Both the position numbers and the translations under genes were made by a program. Of a stretch of 64,000 nucleotides of DNA, positions 1-11,080 are shown in pieces; positions within the stretch are counted from its first letter, which is position 1; each line of letters opens with the position of its first letter. This DNA is from Opisthorchis felineus (Eukaryota > Platyhelminthes > Trematoda > Opisthorchiida > Opisthorchiidae), in contig SJOL01003782.1 in NCBI GenBank assembly GCA_004794785.1, positions 18,847 to 82,846 on the forward strand, in the 5' to 3' direction. Under the pieces are notes generated by a model. The model saw only the letters and a program-made list of their open reading frames with translations. It had not been told where the DNA came from and did no database searches.

Positions 1-399
1 ATTCCAAGTTCTTTTCCAGAAACGGATCCTGCATGCCGTGCTGAGACCGGAACTCTCCCTATCGAACCCGATAGTGCCGATGTATGTATTCAGGTTCCCT
101 TCTTTACGGCTGCACTACCCCGGGCGTTCTAAGGGTGCTCGTGAGAGTGTGCACTGGAAATACCAGTACATTACCATTCTTAAAAAAAGAAGTCGCCTCA
201 CATCTTGCAGCTTCTAACCTGGAGGGCCAGGAGAGTGTTCGTCAGACCTCTAACCATTGAACAACCTGGTATGAGAGGTTCTGCGAGTATTGCACGCACG
301 CCTCCAGTATTGCTTAGTGGGTCTTGGGGGCACATAAATCTCCACACTTTGGTAAGGTCTAATTTCTTCGCGACGGTCGCTATTCCGATTGTAGTGTGA

Positions 400-1060
400 T
401 GCACGAATCTGCAAGACTCGTGTTGCGTTTTCTAATTTAAGATTCCTATGAAAGCAAAGCGGTATATTCCTAAATCTCAACGGACGTGTGTATCAGGCTA
501 TAGTACGGCTGCTTTTGTTCCATGCTATGAGACGTGGTCTCTGCGAGCAGCAGAACTGAGAAGTCTGCAGGTCTTCGCCAACCGTTTTCTCAGAACCGTA
601 GCTCGTGTTGGCTGGTGCAGGCGAATCCGCAACGAGACAATTCGAAAACGATTGTTCAGTTGTGCAACAGGGACTTAATTCGGTGAATGTCTTGCACATA
701 CCGAACCATCTTTTGGCGAAGAGAGTGCTGTTTTCCCTTTCCATTTCAGAGTCGTTCAAGCAGAACCATTGCCAACCTATAACCTGACAGAAGGACATGA
801 AATCGATTACGAACTGTCTGGGTACTGTCGGTGTGACTTGGCTTACCGGTGGGGTCCACCTGGTCCACCTGGTCCCCCTGTGCATGGTTGGAGACGCTGC
901 AAGATATGCCTGCTGATTGATGTGAATGGCGTTGTTGTTGTCGTCAGGTTCTATCAGGAGTGTCTGAATGCATGTGTCGAGGTGTACGCACCTCAGATTG
1001 ATTGTGGTAGGCCACCACTAAATCCCTTCCTCGTCCACTTTCATTCTTCTCTTCACAATA
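400..1060 (+). mobile_element. LINE (non-LTR retrotransposon) 3' pol fragment, decayed
   Basis: The + strand, read across all three frames, gives the C-terminal part of a trematode-type LINE polyprotein downstream of the reverse transcriptase. Visible blocks in order are RICKTRVAFSNLRFL and LNLNGRVYQAIVR (about 400-510), then ETWSLRAAELRSLQVF and RTVARVGWCRRIRNETIRKR (about 525-650), then HIPNHLLAKRVLFSL and QKDMKSITNCLGTVGV (about 700-840). The same block order occurs in the minus-strand fragment near 21 kb. Frameshifts and stops separate the blocks, so it is not functional. The 5' part with endonuclease and RT core is missing. The proline-rich GPPGPPGPP run near 865-890 is an off-frame reading of this LINE, not collagen. 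The LINE call is fairly sure; the exact clade (RTE or CR1/Jockey-like) is not. Confidence 0.8.
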
Positions 1061-2147
1061 AGGCTTTCAAATAAATTACGGTTGTACGATACCAACGCTG
1101 ATGTTGGCTCGATGATAATGATGACCAACATATCAAGTGCCGCTTAGGTTGTGATAGTGCCGAATAAGTAGTTCGATGCGGTGAAGTTGAAAACTTGTCA
1201 TCGTTCTCGCTTCGTTTTCTGAATCCAGTGGTTCGTCGGACCACCATAGTAGGTGAACAAGTAGACAATGGGGTTCGTTTAACCCCCTACTACAACATTC
1301 CGGTCTCGTGACCGTTTGACATTTTACCGTTGGTCTTTCCTCTTAGTCTCCGACTGCTATCACTCAACGCATTGCGGACTTTTCAACATCCACTATCTTT
1401 TGAGGGTCTCAAGCTTGAAAACTTTTTCTTGATCCTCTCTGCACAAGTGCTAACTGAATTAAGCACTATCGCATTTCTGGCAAGTTCCTATGCTGAATTG
1501 GGCCAGTCGGGCTTAATCGAACATTGTATTAAATAGTTTTCACCTCGAACGTTGCCTTTGTCAAGGCTTTGGTACTGAGGTTGCCTTTCCCCATTCATGG
1601 TTTACTGCAGTCTGCTCAGCTGTCGAATTGTCGTTCACCATCGTATTTTCAAATGCATAGCACCATGTTTATCGTACTGTCTGCTTCTCACGTGCCAATA
1701 ACTCGTCACAACGGCTTTTATTGTCGTCCATATCAACCCAGGTGGTACCAAAAAACGGTCACCGGTGTATTCGTAAACATTTTCGAACCCGGTGGTCGCA
1801 CATTGCAATTGTGTGGGATTCGAGGATTCTACACAGACATGTCAAACGGGCTTTGCTAGGTCACATGGTCTTTAGATAAAAAAGAACCCTTCGGCATTGT
1901 CATACTGGCATAAGAGGGGGTCCCCTTTGTATGACATTCTGGCGCAAACCTGCACTTCACTTTTCTGGCAAGTGATATACCTTGGGTGATTAAGTGAGAC
2001 AATTTCCGGCTACTTCTGGGATTAGATCGTATTCTTTGATTGTTTATATTTCCGTTGTAGCGTTTTCGTGCACTGTAAACAAATTTCCCTCTGGCAGGAT
2101 AGTACACCTGACTGTCGGTGAATCTCTCCGTTTTCCATCCAACTCAG
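1061..2147. other. no recognised gene; probable intron or intergenic DNA
   Basis: Open frames on both strands (for example 1569-1859 on +) have no recognisable domains. I looked here for earlier RTCA exons (the glycine-rich GFYPxGGG and GGTNAxxAPxID regions) and found none I would defend. Confidence 0.5.
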
Positions 2148-2252
2148 TTTGTTCTTCCCATGGCACTGGCCTCTGGGCGATCCGAAATCCGTACAGGACC
2201 CCTGACGTTGCACACGAAGACGGCTATTTACGTTGTTGAACAGCTACTCGGA
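2148..2252 (+). CDS. RTCA: RNA 3'-terminal phosphate cyclase, internal C-terminal exon
   Basis: This is a 105-nt, 35-codon, phase-0 exon. The product is RtcA-type RNA cyclase, which uses ATP to convert an RNA 3'-phosphate into a 2',3'-cyclic phosphate; in animals it is a nuclear RNA-processing enzyme. The exon reads PMALASGRSEIRTGP followed by LTLHTKTAIYVVEQLLG. Known animal RTCA proteins carry a closely similar segment (MALAxGxSxIxTGPxTLHTxTAI...EQ) near the C-terminus. The His of TLHT (codon 2211-2213) matches the active-site histidine that bacterial RtcA adenylylates. Upstream is an AG acceptor after a pyrimidine-rich tract (ttttccatccaactcag); downstream is a strong GTAAGT donor. No other RTCA exon was found in the window, so the rest must lie in long introns, off the left edge or be too diverged to see. 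No stop or frameshift, so the gene may be functional. Confidence 0.8.
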
Positions 2253-3835
2253 GTAAGTTCTTACGTCTACCGCTCAGTGTCATCATTGTGACAATTCCAC
2301 TGTGACAATTTTCAACTGTCTAGTCTTTTATGTCTTCTGTAAGGTTATTAGAAATGGATAGTCAATTTGGTATGGCCTAGCTTTTTCCTACTACAGTGTG
2401 TAACTAACTTAACTGATATATTTGAACTACTCCACTTCAACTTTAGTCTTAATTATATATTTCGACTGGTCCCCTGGTTGACTTTTCGGGTTTTCTATTC
2501 TATGCTGAGGAAACCCTGCGGTATTTCAGCCTGCATGCTTCCTTTGGGTTGCGTTACAGCAGTACACTGAAAGTTCCGCAGCTGAATTCTGTATGCTTGG
2601 ATTTCGCTTTTCAATCCTCTGGTCACAGTTTTGGTAATATTTTGTTTATGGGAATAGATGGCTGTTACTAAGGCCCAGTCCTTACTGATTGGCGCACTGG
2701 CAAGACTGAGGCGAATTCACGTTCAGAGGACTATTAAAACAAAGACCAAATCTAGTCCTTTTATTCTACCAACTATCAAAGCGAATCAGCTGAAGAAACA
2801 AGCGCATGTTAAGTGAGACGTCGTATCAGACAGCGGAGATAGCTTGTTAACCGATGCGAGACAAAGTGTCATGGGAATTGCAATTCTTCCATGTGACTGG
2901 ATGAGATACATAGTGAGGTGGCGAGTGAAACTCCTTCGGTCAGATGGAAGTTGAACTGGAGGATAAGGACGTAAAACTATATGGTGCGTCTGGTTGAGTG
3001 CCGCTGGGCTATAAGTGACCGATTTCAATCGACCTCATTTGTAGGAGGAAATCTAAAACTGAAACTTCAGAATCCCTTCAGAATCCCTCCCTTCAGAATC
3101 CGCTCGGAAAGAAATACATTCCTTAGTTCACATTGGCCTTTCTGTGAGATGTATTCATTCAAGATGCCGGCCAGTACTAGATCATGTGAAACGAATTGCG
3201 TGGTTGAAGTTTCGGTGGCACTGTGCTCCGTGTTCAAGCTAAGCACACCGTTGGGCTGCTACCTGTGTAACGGCGTATACTACTGACGAGGCATGCGAGT
3301 AATCTGTGGCCGTGTCGAAGCTCCGCCCCGCGTCTAACGGAAGGTTTATTGAAGTTTATTACGGAACTTGTGGAATTGCTTTGCAGTGTTCCTTTAAAAC
3401 TGTGTAATCGTCAATGAATATCGATGAAAGTTCAAGAAGATGCGTGAGAATTTTCAGTTTTTAAAAACGGCGTGCATATGAGACGTTTACTTTCCTGTCC
3501 AATAGCTTGTAACTATTTAGCTGGTGTTTGCTACTAAATAACTTCGTATCGAAAGGATTTCCTCCTTTCACCTGTAGCTCAGTGATAAAAGACGGCTATC
3601 TAACACATTTGGATACCAAACAATGCAATAAATTCTCGTTCTTCCGTAAACATCCAGTTCTTCTCCTAGTATAAAGTCGACCGCAGAATGAGAGAAATAA
3701 TTGTGTTACTATGCCAAACAAGGAAAACCTACCACCCAAAAGCCCTCGTGCAAAGTAATGGGTAGACTTGAAGGAGGCGAGAACTTGAATAGCTAATCAA
3801 ATACAAGTAATGAAAACAAAAACACAAACTTCCTT
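2253..3835. other. probable RTCA intron; no recognised exon
   Basis: This follows the RTCA donor. I searched for the final C-terminal exon (an ECxGxG-like end) and did not find it. Short open frames exist, such as 2981-3286 (+), but lack recognisable domains. Confidence 0.35.
3065..3101. repeat. short tandem repeat, three copies of an 11-mer
   Basis: CTTCAGAATCC occurs at 3065, 3076 and 3091, the last after a 4-base spacer. Confidence 0.85.
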
Positions 3836-3903
3836 GAGTGGGACAGAAGCCTGTGACGTATCGCTTACCGGACGAGCGGTGTACCAACTGGGCTATAGCG
3901 GAT
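3836..3903 (-). repeat. tRNA-Thr-like relic (tRNA pseudogene or tRNA-derived repeat)
   Basis: The minus strand reads TATAGCCCAGTTGGTACACC, a good pol III box A / D-arm. It is followed by an anticodon-arm-like TCGT-CCGGTAA-GCGA, whose loop centre GGT would be a threonine anticodon. The T-arm is degenerate (CACAGGCTTCTGTCC instead of GGTTCGAnTCC), and the acceptor strands do not pair. It is therefore not a functional tRNA. A tRNA-Thr pseudogene or the head of a tRNA-derived SINE are both possible. Confidence 0.55.
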
Positions 3904-4263
3904 GTTGTCCTACGTCGCACACATGTGACTGAGGTCCACGTTAATTCGCCTCACTTTTTACTGGATTTGTCGGTTTCTTTGCCGGTACCATTTGCGACCT
4001 CTTCGTATGATCTCTGCACTGGGCTAAGCGTTATTATCACCCAAATACCAAAAGGGTCTTGATGTAGAAGAGAGATGAATTTGTGTAATCTTGAGTAGGG
4101 AAATAACCACGGATATTGCAAACGGAAAAGCAAACACCCTTGGAGAGGATTGTTACTCCGGTTCCCTTCATTGTACCGCCAATTTTTGGTTGTGCTTCAC
4201 AGTTATTGTCGCCAGGCTAACCTTCGAATCAATTCGATGTACATCCTATACGTATACCTATAC

Positions 4264-4302
<39 letters not shown>

Positions 4303-5308
4303 TTTAACCCAACATTTTCCATCCTGCAGGTTAAATTCTTCATCACTGATTTGGGAGATGGTGCATCAGTAATGATGTGTGATGGAATCGGACAAAAGGC
4401 TTACATATGAACCGCAAACCGGTAAAATATGTATTGATTGTCATGGTCACCAATTGCTTCCCTAAGCGTCTCAAACGGCCCCCTTGATTGCTCTTCTGTG
4501 CACGAGACGGTTATTGATGCTATCTGCAATTTTCCTGCGCCCGTGACTGTGCAACTGCAGAATTCCATGTGTCCGCTATATACCTCCAACCATTTTTGCA
4601 GACTCGTCTTCATTGTTTCTGTCTTTGTTTCCTCGCATTGCACAATGTATTTTGTGAATATCGCCGGTAGAATTGTGTGGTCATTTCCGGATCAAGTGGC
4701 AGGTCGTACGCCCACTTATTCCCATCAGCTTCCACATGTACCCAATCTGGAGCCCAGTTGTGTACAACCGATTGGAATTTATTACTGACCGCTCTTCGAA
4801 GCATCCAATAATGCGTTTTCTTGTGTCATCTCTAAATTGAGGATGCTTAGCTCTGTGCCAGACAATGCGCATTCATACTGTCACTGCTGTGCCTTCTGTA
4901 GGAAGGATAGACCGTCGAATTCTAGGGTGTTAGGATAATCGGTCGGGTTACATGTACTTATACATTTTCACTATGCCAGAAAACATTTACTTCTAAATCG
5001 GAAAATCTTGTGTTATGGCATTATTATCATAGATGGCCAACTAACTCTGATTATAACAGCGTACCCCATAATATTAATCTTTAGGTATGGTATTTCCAAG
5101 GTCTAATCTGGGGCACACAAACACACAAACAACTGCGTTTTCTCCCAAACAAGCTATAAACAGGAGGGGAACCCACACCACACGGGACTTAAAATGAGCA
5201 AGAGGATAAAAAGGCATCGACATTGAATGGAATCTCATACACTTGCTGTGTGCACGCCTGTGAGCACTTAGTCTGTGTGCGTAATATTCTTCGAACGCCC
5301 AATTAACT
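3904..5308. other. no recognised gene
   Basis: Two minus-strand frames are open at 4401-4643 and 4610-4804 and look weakly protein-like (for example DWVHVEADGNKWAYDLPLD). I do not recognise them and the frame must shift between them. Otherwise only the TA microsatellite stands out. Confidence 0.4.
4264..4300. repeat. (TA)n microsatellite
   Basis: An uninterrupted TA run of about 37 bases, preceded by tacgtata-type degenerate copies. Confidence 0.95.
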
Positions 5309-5310
5309 AA

Positions 5311-5500
5311 TGGGGGGAGGCGAGATGGTTCAGTGGTTAGAGCACTAATTTACTGACCGGAAGGCCCGTGGTTCGAACCCGACCTCTGCCTCTCGACTTC
5401 CCCTGCCTAGGCTTGGGCAACCTGGCAGTATCCCAGCCCTCGCCCTTCCTTGGGTGGCATCGCCGCTGGGTGCTACAGTTGAACGAATGTACAACTAATG
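5311..5500 (+). mobile_element. tRNA-derived SINE-like repeat, copy 1
   Basis: This is a tRNA-related pol III head with box A TGGTTCAGTGGTTAGAGC (5326-5343) and box B GGTTCGAACCC (5370-5380), spaced as in a tRNA. It is followed by a non-tRNA body: a C-rich stretch, then a block containing gcttgggcaacctggcagta and gggtggcatcgccgctgggt. The same head plus CTGGCAGTATCC body occurs again at 20576-20715, which shows it is a dispersed family and not a tRNA gene. Repeats of this kind are, from memory, abundant in fluke genomes. The 3' boundary is not sharp; similarity to copy 2 fades after about 5480. Confidence 0.8.
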
Positions 5501-8500
5501 GAGTAAAATGGTTGGGGTGACTGTTGAGTCCTCTATTCATAATTTCCCATTCACGCATATCTTTGTACTATGGAAAAACTGCCAGTTTGAAGTAGCTAGT
5601 TCGTAATAGCAGCTGCTTATGCCAATTGCTTCTGATTCGGGACAAGGTCTGCCTCACCATTGCGTCTGCTAAGGGGATGCAAATACGAAACCGAAATGTC
5701 AAACATGTTGTACGTCAATTTTTCTACATTCTGATTAGATTAAGTGACTTGCACAAGGACAGTGGAGGATAAGGACGGCCACTGGAGATTCGAAGTTCGG
5801 AATACACTGTGACTGACGCGATTCGGATTGAAAGCCGATGAGCCTACTGTTCATCAAAATCTTAAGTCATTATGGTGTTACGAGATGGGTGGTCAAAGTC
5901 GAATACACATTTCATGGCTCACGCCTCTAATTTCGTACTCCACGCGTGTACAAAACAGGTTCGAGTAGTTCAGTAATTTACACATCCTGCCAATATCACT
6001 GTCTAGTTTTATCGGCATGGCGAATCCTCCAGCTACAGTCTGAGCTAAACTGGTCACTCTCCCAATGTTCCAGTGGTTGGATGGTGTAATGGCTGATTGA
6101 ACGTACCAGGGGATGTATGTTGTGGCCTCCTGGTTTTCCAGTTCACCGGCTGTTTTTTACATCACGACATCACAAGTCCTAGGACTTAGACCAGGGTAGA
6201 GTCAAGGAATACAGTAGACAAATTACGGAAATACCTTTCTGGATTTGTTGTCAAACTTCGCAACTTCGTAGGGACCTGTCATGTTCAGGGAGTAGTCACA
6301 TTTGAGCACGGACTCTGTGTATATTTTCAGATAAATTGTTGGCTGGAATCCACTCCCAGGTTTTCTGTCGCAACGAATTTTGTTCATGGACCTCTCGCAA
6401 GGGACATAAAAATGCCGGTGCGAAATTCTCTCCAATTTCTCCAGACATTGTGCATTCATACAGGAAAGGCTGGAATGTGAAAAGGCTCTGAAGCCGTATA
6501 CACACCAACCAAATGACTAAATTTGGTCAACACTACTGAAAACACTTTATGAATCCAACTACTGAGTCAACGCATTAAGCGAATTAAATAACTGATGTAA
6601 ACACATGTCAGTAAAATGGACCACTCCATATTTCTACATTACGTAACTTGGTTTGCACAATGGCATTCAAGATGTACCACCTGGAGTCGAGTCGCGATAT
6701 GCAACTGAGGATATTTTCAGTGTGGTTAACCTAAGACCTGGTAATTAGGCTACTTTGGGCAACTGAGGAAACCAGTTTGGTTTATCCAAGAGACTATTGA
6801 AGAGAATGATTATTGTGAGATATTTGATTTTTTGGTCGTCCAAAATACGAGTGTTTCAAACCGATTCAAGGATTAACTGTGCAAAAGTAATCCAAAATTT
6901 GGCTCTTACGATCTCATGCAATTCGATTAAGTCCCTTTGAGCTCTCTGCCTCTCAGGGATATGTCGCCCAGTACAGTATTTCGTCGCATGGGATCAACCA
7001 GTATGACCGACCGTCTCTGCAGTGCTCCAAGTAGCGCCATGTCCTTTACTAATATGCTCCTGTCTGGGGTTCAGCAGACACGTTGTTTTGTGTTAGTTGC
7101 ACATCAGATTGCATACTGGTTATAACTTCCAGTCAAACAAGAAGTGTCTTCCAAGTTCTGTAAGCAGTGTCCAGATGCTGCGCAGATGATTTAAATACCT
7201 GACCAGTTTCCTGTTTTCTTCAAAATACTACTGGTCCGAGCCTCAATTTTATTATTTGCACGGGAAGTAGTGTGGGCGGTGAAAAGACTCTCAAGCCGAA
7301 GACATTCTGTCAACAACGAGTGGATCTCAATAGGTTTCTAACCGTCCATTACAAAGATGAAACAAGGACTGCTTTACTCGACTGTGAGAACGTATGATTA
7401 CGAACAGGACTTGTTTGTGAGCCTGATAAAGCGGGCTACTTGTTACGTTTTCGTGTGATGCAACGGTTCTCCAACTAATGTGTCTTTTTTTCCGCTTGGC
7501 TTAGCATCATGATTCACATTGTGCGGCGACAGATGATAAGCCGTAAAACCCCTTTTAGGTTTCACTGTTTTATGCAAATAAATACGGAAGCGGTATGACT
7601 CCCCGTTGGATGCACACAAAAACTTATCAGAATTGAAGCTGTATGCATCGGTATTCCCTGCAGAATATCACTATTTCAGGAGTCTAACACTGGGTCAACT
7701 TCAGAGACCTCAGCCGTCATAGTTTATGTGGTCCATTTTAGAGTTTGAACACGTGCTCCGCCTTAAACTCCCGCGGTTTTCTGGTGGTTTCGGTCGACCA
7801 AATACACTCATTCGGCGTACTTTTGAAAGGATTAATTGGAACGGCTATATTCGTACTAATGGAGCCTCGCATTCATTTCATTGCCTGTGTGTGATACGTT
7901 CAGACGTACACTCAATCAGGAAGTAAAGTGGATGTGAAGTATTCGGGCGCACACAAATTATTTGGTGGCCAAACGTCAGACAGATGGCTATTACAGCCCT
8001 ACGTGTTCACTAGACGATGTATACATTTCTCAAGAGGCACTTGCAATGTTCCATTTCAGAGGGGATTTGCCTGGCTCACAGACAGGCAATAGGCGAGCGA
8101 TTCATATTTGTGCATCTTTTGTCCAGCTCCAGTGTTAACTCCTATTGTGCGGTCACTCAACAGTAACTTATGAACAATTACCTCCCGTTGTAATGATAGT
8201 ATTCAGTATTTTGAGTGACCACTGGAAAACCATTTCAAAAAGTCAGCGGAGTGGAATTTCTTCAAGCAATTCACAACATGCATTACCTCCAGCAAACAAA
8301 ATGAATCAGCGGATCGCGAAGGACATAGATTGTTTGGGGAGGGGACCAGTGTTTTCTGACGCAGTAGTGCAGTAGTGGACAAATCTAGAAAGTAGTTAGT
8401 GTAATGGAAATTCGTGAGTTGTGTTTACGTGCTTGACTGAACGGTCAGAAAGTCGTTGCGATTTCAAATAATCCAACCTTGTGTAAAATCATGGGGTTCG

Positions 8501-9394
8501 AGAAACTAGCGTCTCGGTGGAAGGATACCAAATCACTGTGACGGCGTCGCGTCAGCAGCTTCTATCCCTGCACGTTGCAGTGCAGTTTTATAAGTTGTGA
8601 TAAACGACAAAAAAGAGAGGCTGTATAAGACAGTGAATGCCGAAAATTGTGCCGTTTTTTAGAAGGGACCCGTACTTGGAACATGCAGTTTAGTCGCATA
8701 TTTGGTTTCCACTTTACAGAATATTTTTTTCAATATCCAGTTCCACTAAGCTGACGGATGACTGACTGACACTTTTTGTTTGAGCAACGAACAAGGACTT
8801 TCAAACAGTCAAAGGTGAAGAAGTGTGCTGAAGATCATGAAACCGCCTTGTGTGTAATAGGCCAATAGATACCGTGTCTACTCTGGCATCTTCGCGTTTG
8901 AGATACGACCTCTTTTCCACTACTAGAACTTGTTAAACCTACTGGATGTTGTGATAGAAATAGTGTGCTGGATAAAATTTCCGCCGGTTCGTCACACACT
9001 ACAGCCGCTCCAAGTTATACGCAAATTCAGCCTTTTTCAATTCTGAAAAGTTTCCGTGCTTGAAGTCTTTCATATGCATTTGGAGTTGGTCGTAATTCAC
9101 TCCCACCATCGTTGAACGTTGCGACTCGCTGACCCATAGGGACGCCGTGTTGAATGAAAAAATGAGGGATTATAACTACTACTGTGTGTTGGCCTGGTCA
9201 GCTGGACAAGCCGAAATGCAGCCGCAAGTACCTTGTAATTGGTGTTTGTCTTTGAGGATGGTGGATTCGCAACTGTCTTGCACTTTGTTCTGGATGTTAT
9301 CATGTTTTATGTGAACACTTTGGGCGGAACACAACATGGTGCCATGTTTGATTAACTATAGTTGCGAAGTTTGTAGAATTTACGTTCACATCAC
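5501..9394. other. no recognised gene
   Basis: About 3.9 kb with only short open frames (all under 80 codons) and no domain, RNA gene or repeat I can name. Confidence 0.5.
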
Positions 9395-9560
9395 TTGTGT
9401 GGACGGTCCTCTTTTGCTGAAGCTTACCTCGCATGTCGGATGTCCTAGGTTCGAATCCCGGCAATCTCCAGTGTACGTGCTGCTGATGAGCTCTACTAAA
9501 ATTGAAACTCTAGTCCAGTGTGGGCCCAACCAAACAACTGCATCAGATCGGCAGGGGGAC
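9395..9560 (+). mobile_element. Sm-alpha-like element: tRNA-like head plus hammerhead-like core
   Basis: A perfect box B GGTTCGAATCC (9448-9458) is followed 24 bases later by CTGATGAG (9483-9490) and GAAAC (9504-9508), the two conserved blocks of a hammerhead ribozyme. A very short stem III (ACT-CT-AGT) leads to GTC; the predicted cleavage is after C9515. Stem I can start as CTG (9480-9482) with CAG (9516-9518). Stem II (GCTC...AATT) is poorly paired, so activity is doubtful. A pol III tRNA-like promoter plus hammerhead is the layout known for schistosome Sm-alpha SINE-like satellites. I call this a decayed relative. Confidence 0.55.
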
Positions 9561-10861
9561 TGTTCAGACGAGAGCGACATGAATGCTAAGTATCTCATGC
9601 AAATGTTTGATATAAACAAATCACTTCAATCGACCACCAATTTAATAGGTTGCTGCGTGAATTCATGAATTTGTTTTCACATCTTACCTTATGATCATTA
9701 CATTCTCAGTTCTATCTAAGTGTCTGGCATAGCATAAAAGTGGATTGCATGATCAGAATTATTGAAAGGACTGTGATTGCGTGGCACTAGAGATTAGGTA
9801 CATTTTGTGCGAAACCAATCACTCCTGATGACTTTCGCAAACATAATGCAGGAAATTTAGTCCGCAAACACAAATGTCTGATCCCAAGTTTTTTTAACTG
9901 TTTCCAAGCGCAAGCGTAATGTCAACTACTCCAGCATTCATGTGTTTCCGAGACGAAGGCAGTCCTCTGACATGCAAAGCGCATGTCCTAACCAGCGTTA
10001 TTTAAGGAGCGTGAAAGACCTTCCTGAACCCATCTGGTGTACCTCTACACTGCTGGTTCCATGTACCCACCAAACCCGTCCAATGTTCCGGGGACACCGG
10101 CGGTAAAACACAGTTTTCGTACATCAACTGTACGTAAAGTCCATGCTACTAATCCGTGCGACAATGTGGAACTGTAGCCACTGTAGCACAAACTCTGCCC
10201 TTGACGGTCAAACTCTCATACCACCACCATAATTGTTGGAGGTTGGCGGAAGCTGTCTAGACCTTCCCGATTTGAGAAGCAGTCCCGTCTCCAGCCAGTC
10301 CAACTGCCCACATAGAATCGCTGGTCTTTAGGCACGAGAACTGGGTTCGATCCAACCCGGACTTCACGGTTACCAAAAACGTGAAGCATATGCCACAACT
10401 AAAGGCAGAATTAATTGGGTCATTTAAAAGGATCCATAAATAGGAGAGTAATATCATCTGAACAGATGTTCCGGGGTCCGATCCCGCAGGTTTTTGGAGG
10501 CAGGCAAAGGAAATCTAATCCGTACTTTTGATAAGAAAATGCCAAAATGGGACTATGCTTTTTTCTGCTGCAAGGACAATGACAAAATACCCTACCACCG
10601 TCCAACAGTTCCTGTGCCTCGTATTCTTCTTCAACTACTAGCACCACCTCGACTGCGTACCCCCGAACACCACCCTTTCCGGCAACTATTTGACCACGAG
10701 AGTTTCAACGACTTTGAAATCCCGGCCTCGGTATTTTACTTGATGACAGACGTGAAAAAATGGATTGAGCACCATTTTTTCAGGAAAGCTCTTAGGGTTT
10801 TTCCCACACACTTTCATGAGCCCGGAAGTGAATGCAAGAATAGGACATTTTCCACGAACAC
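9561..10861. other. no recognised gene; weak repeat-like sequence
   Basis: The 10494-10925 (+) frame of 143 codons is mostly antisense to, or adjacent to, the RT fragment and has no domain. Around 10340-10370 a GGTTCGATCC-like block recalls a tRNA-derived repeat, but box A is not convincing. Confidence 0.4.
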
Positions 10862-11020
10862 GTCGACAGAATCAGATACACTCTTGCAGCGAAGGAACGA
10901 GATTGTAGGTTTTCCCTGCATGTGACGCTGCTTTAACACCTGATGGAGCCCGAATGTGTGGTCGATGCAGCGTCTACTAGGTGGAAATCCCACTTGGTGC
11001 TCACTAGTCAAGGTTTGACG
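10862..11020 (-). mobile_element. LINE reverse-transcriptase fragment
   Basis: The minus strand encodes HQVGFPPSRRCIDHTF, then LHQVLKQRHMQGKPTISF and SDSVD. This is the non-LTR RT region with the QxGFRxGRxCxDQ.F, LRQ.LE.R and FD.VD landmarks. The conserved FRPGR is altered to FPPSR and the conserved D before the AFDSVD motif is gone, so the enzyme is dead. The frame is open for 88 codons (10814-11080), but the RT core that should follow (YADD region) is absent downstream on this strand. It is a 5'- and 3'-truncated relic. Confidence 0.85.
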
Positions 11021-11080
11021 TACCATCTTAATACAATGAGTAATTTGTGACGAAAGAGGCCTTGTTAAATAGGCGGTCAA

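Noticed and set aside
988..1003. APQID reading, similar to an RTCA motif and upstream of the RTCA exon
   Set aside because: It lies in the LINE shadow frame, has extra residues relative to the family, and has no matching splice sites.
678..1074. Open frame of about 130 codons with GPPGPPGPP, suggesting a collagen-like exon
   Set aside because: Another frame of the same stretch reads the LINE C-terminal module (HIPNHLLAKRVLFSL, QKDMKSITNCLGTVGV), so this is a shadow.
10463..10500. GGGGTCCGATCCC as a box B of a tRNA
   Set aside because: No box A at the right distance and no cloverleaf.
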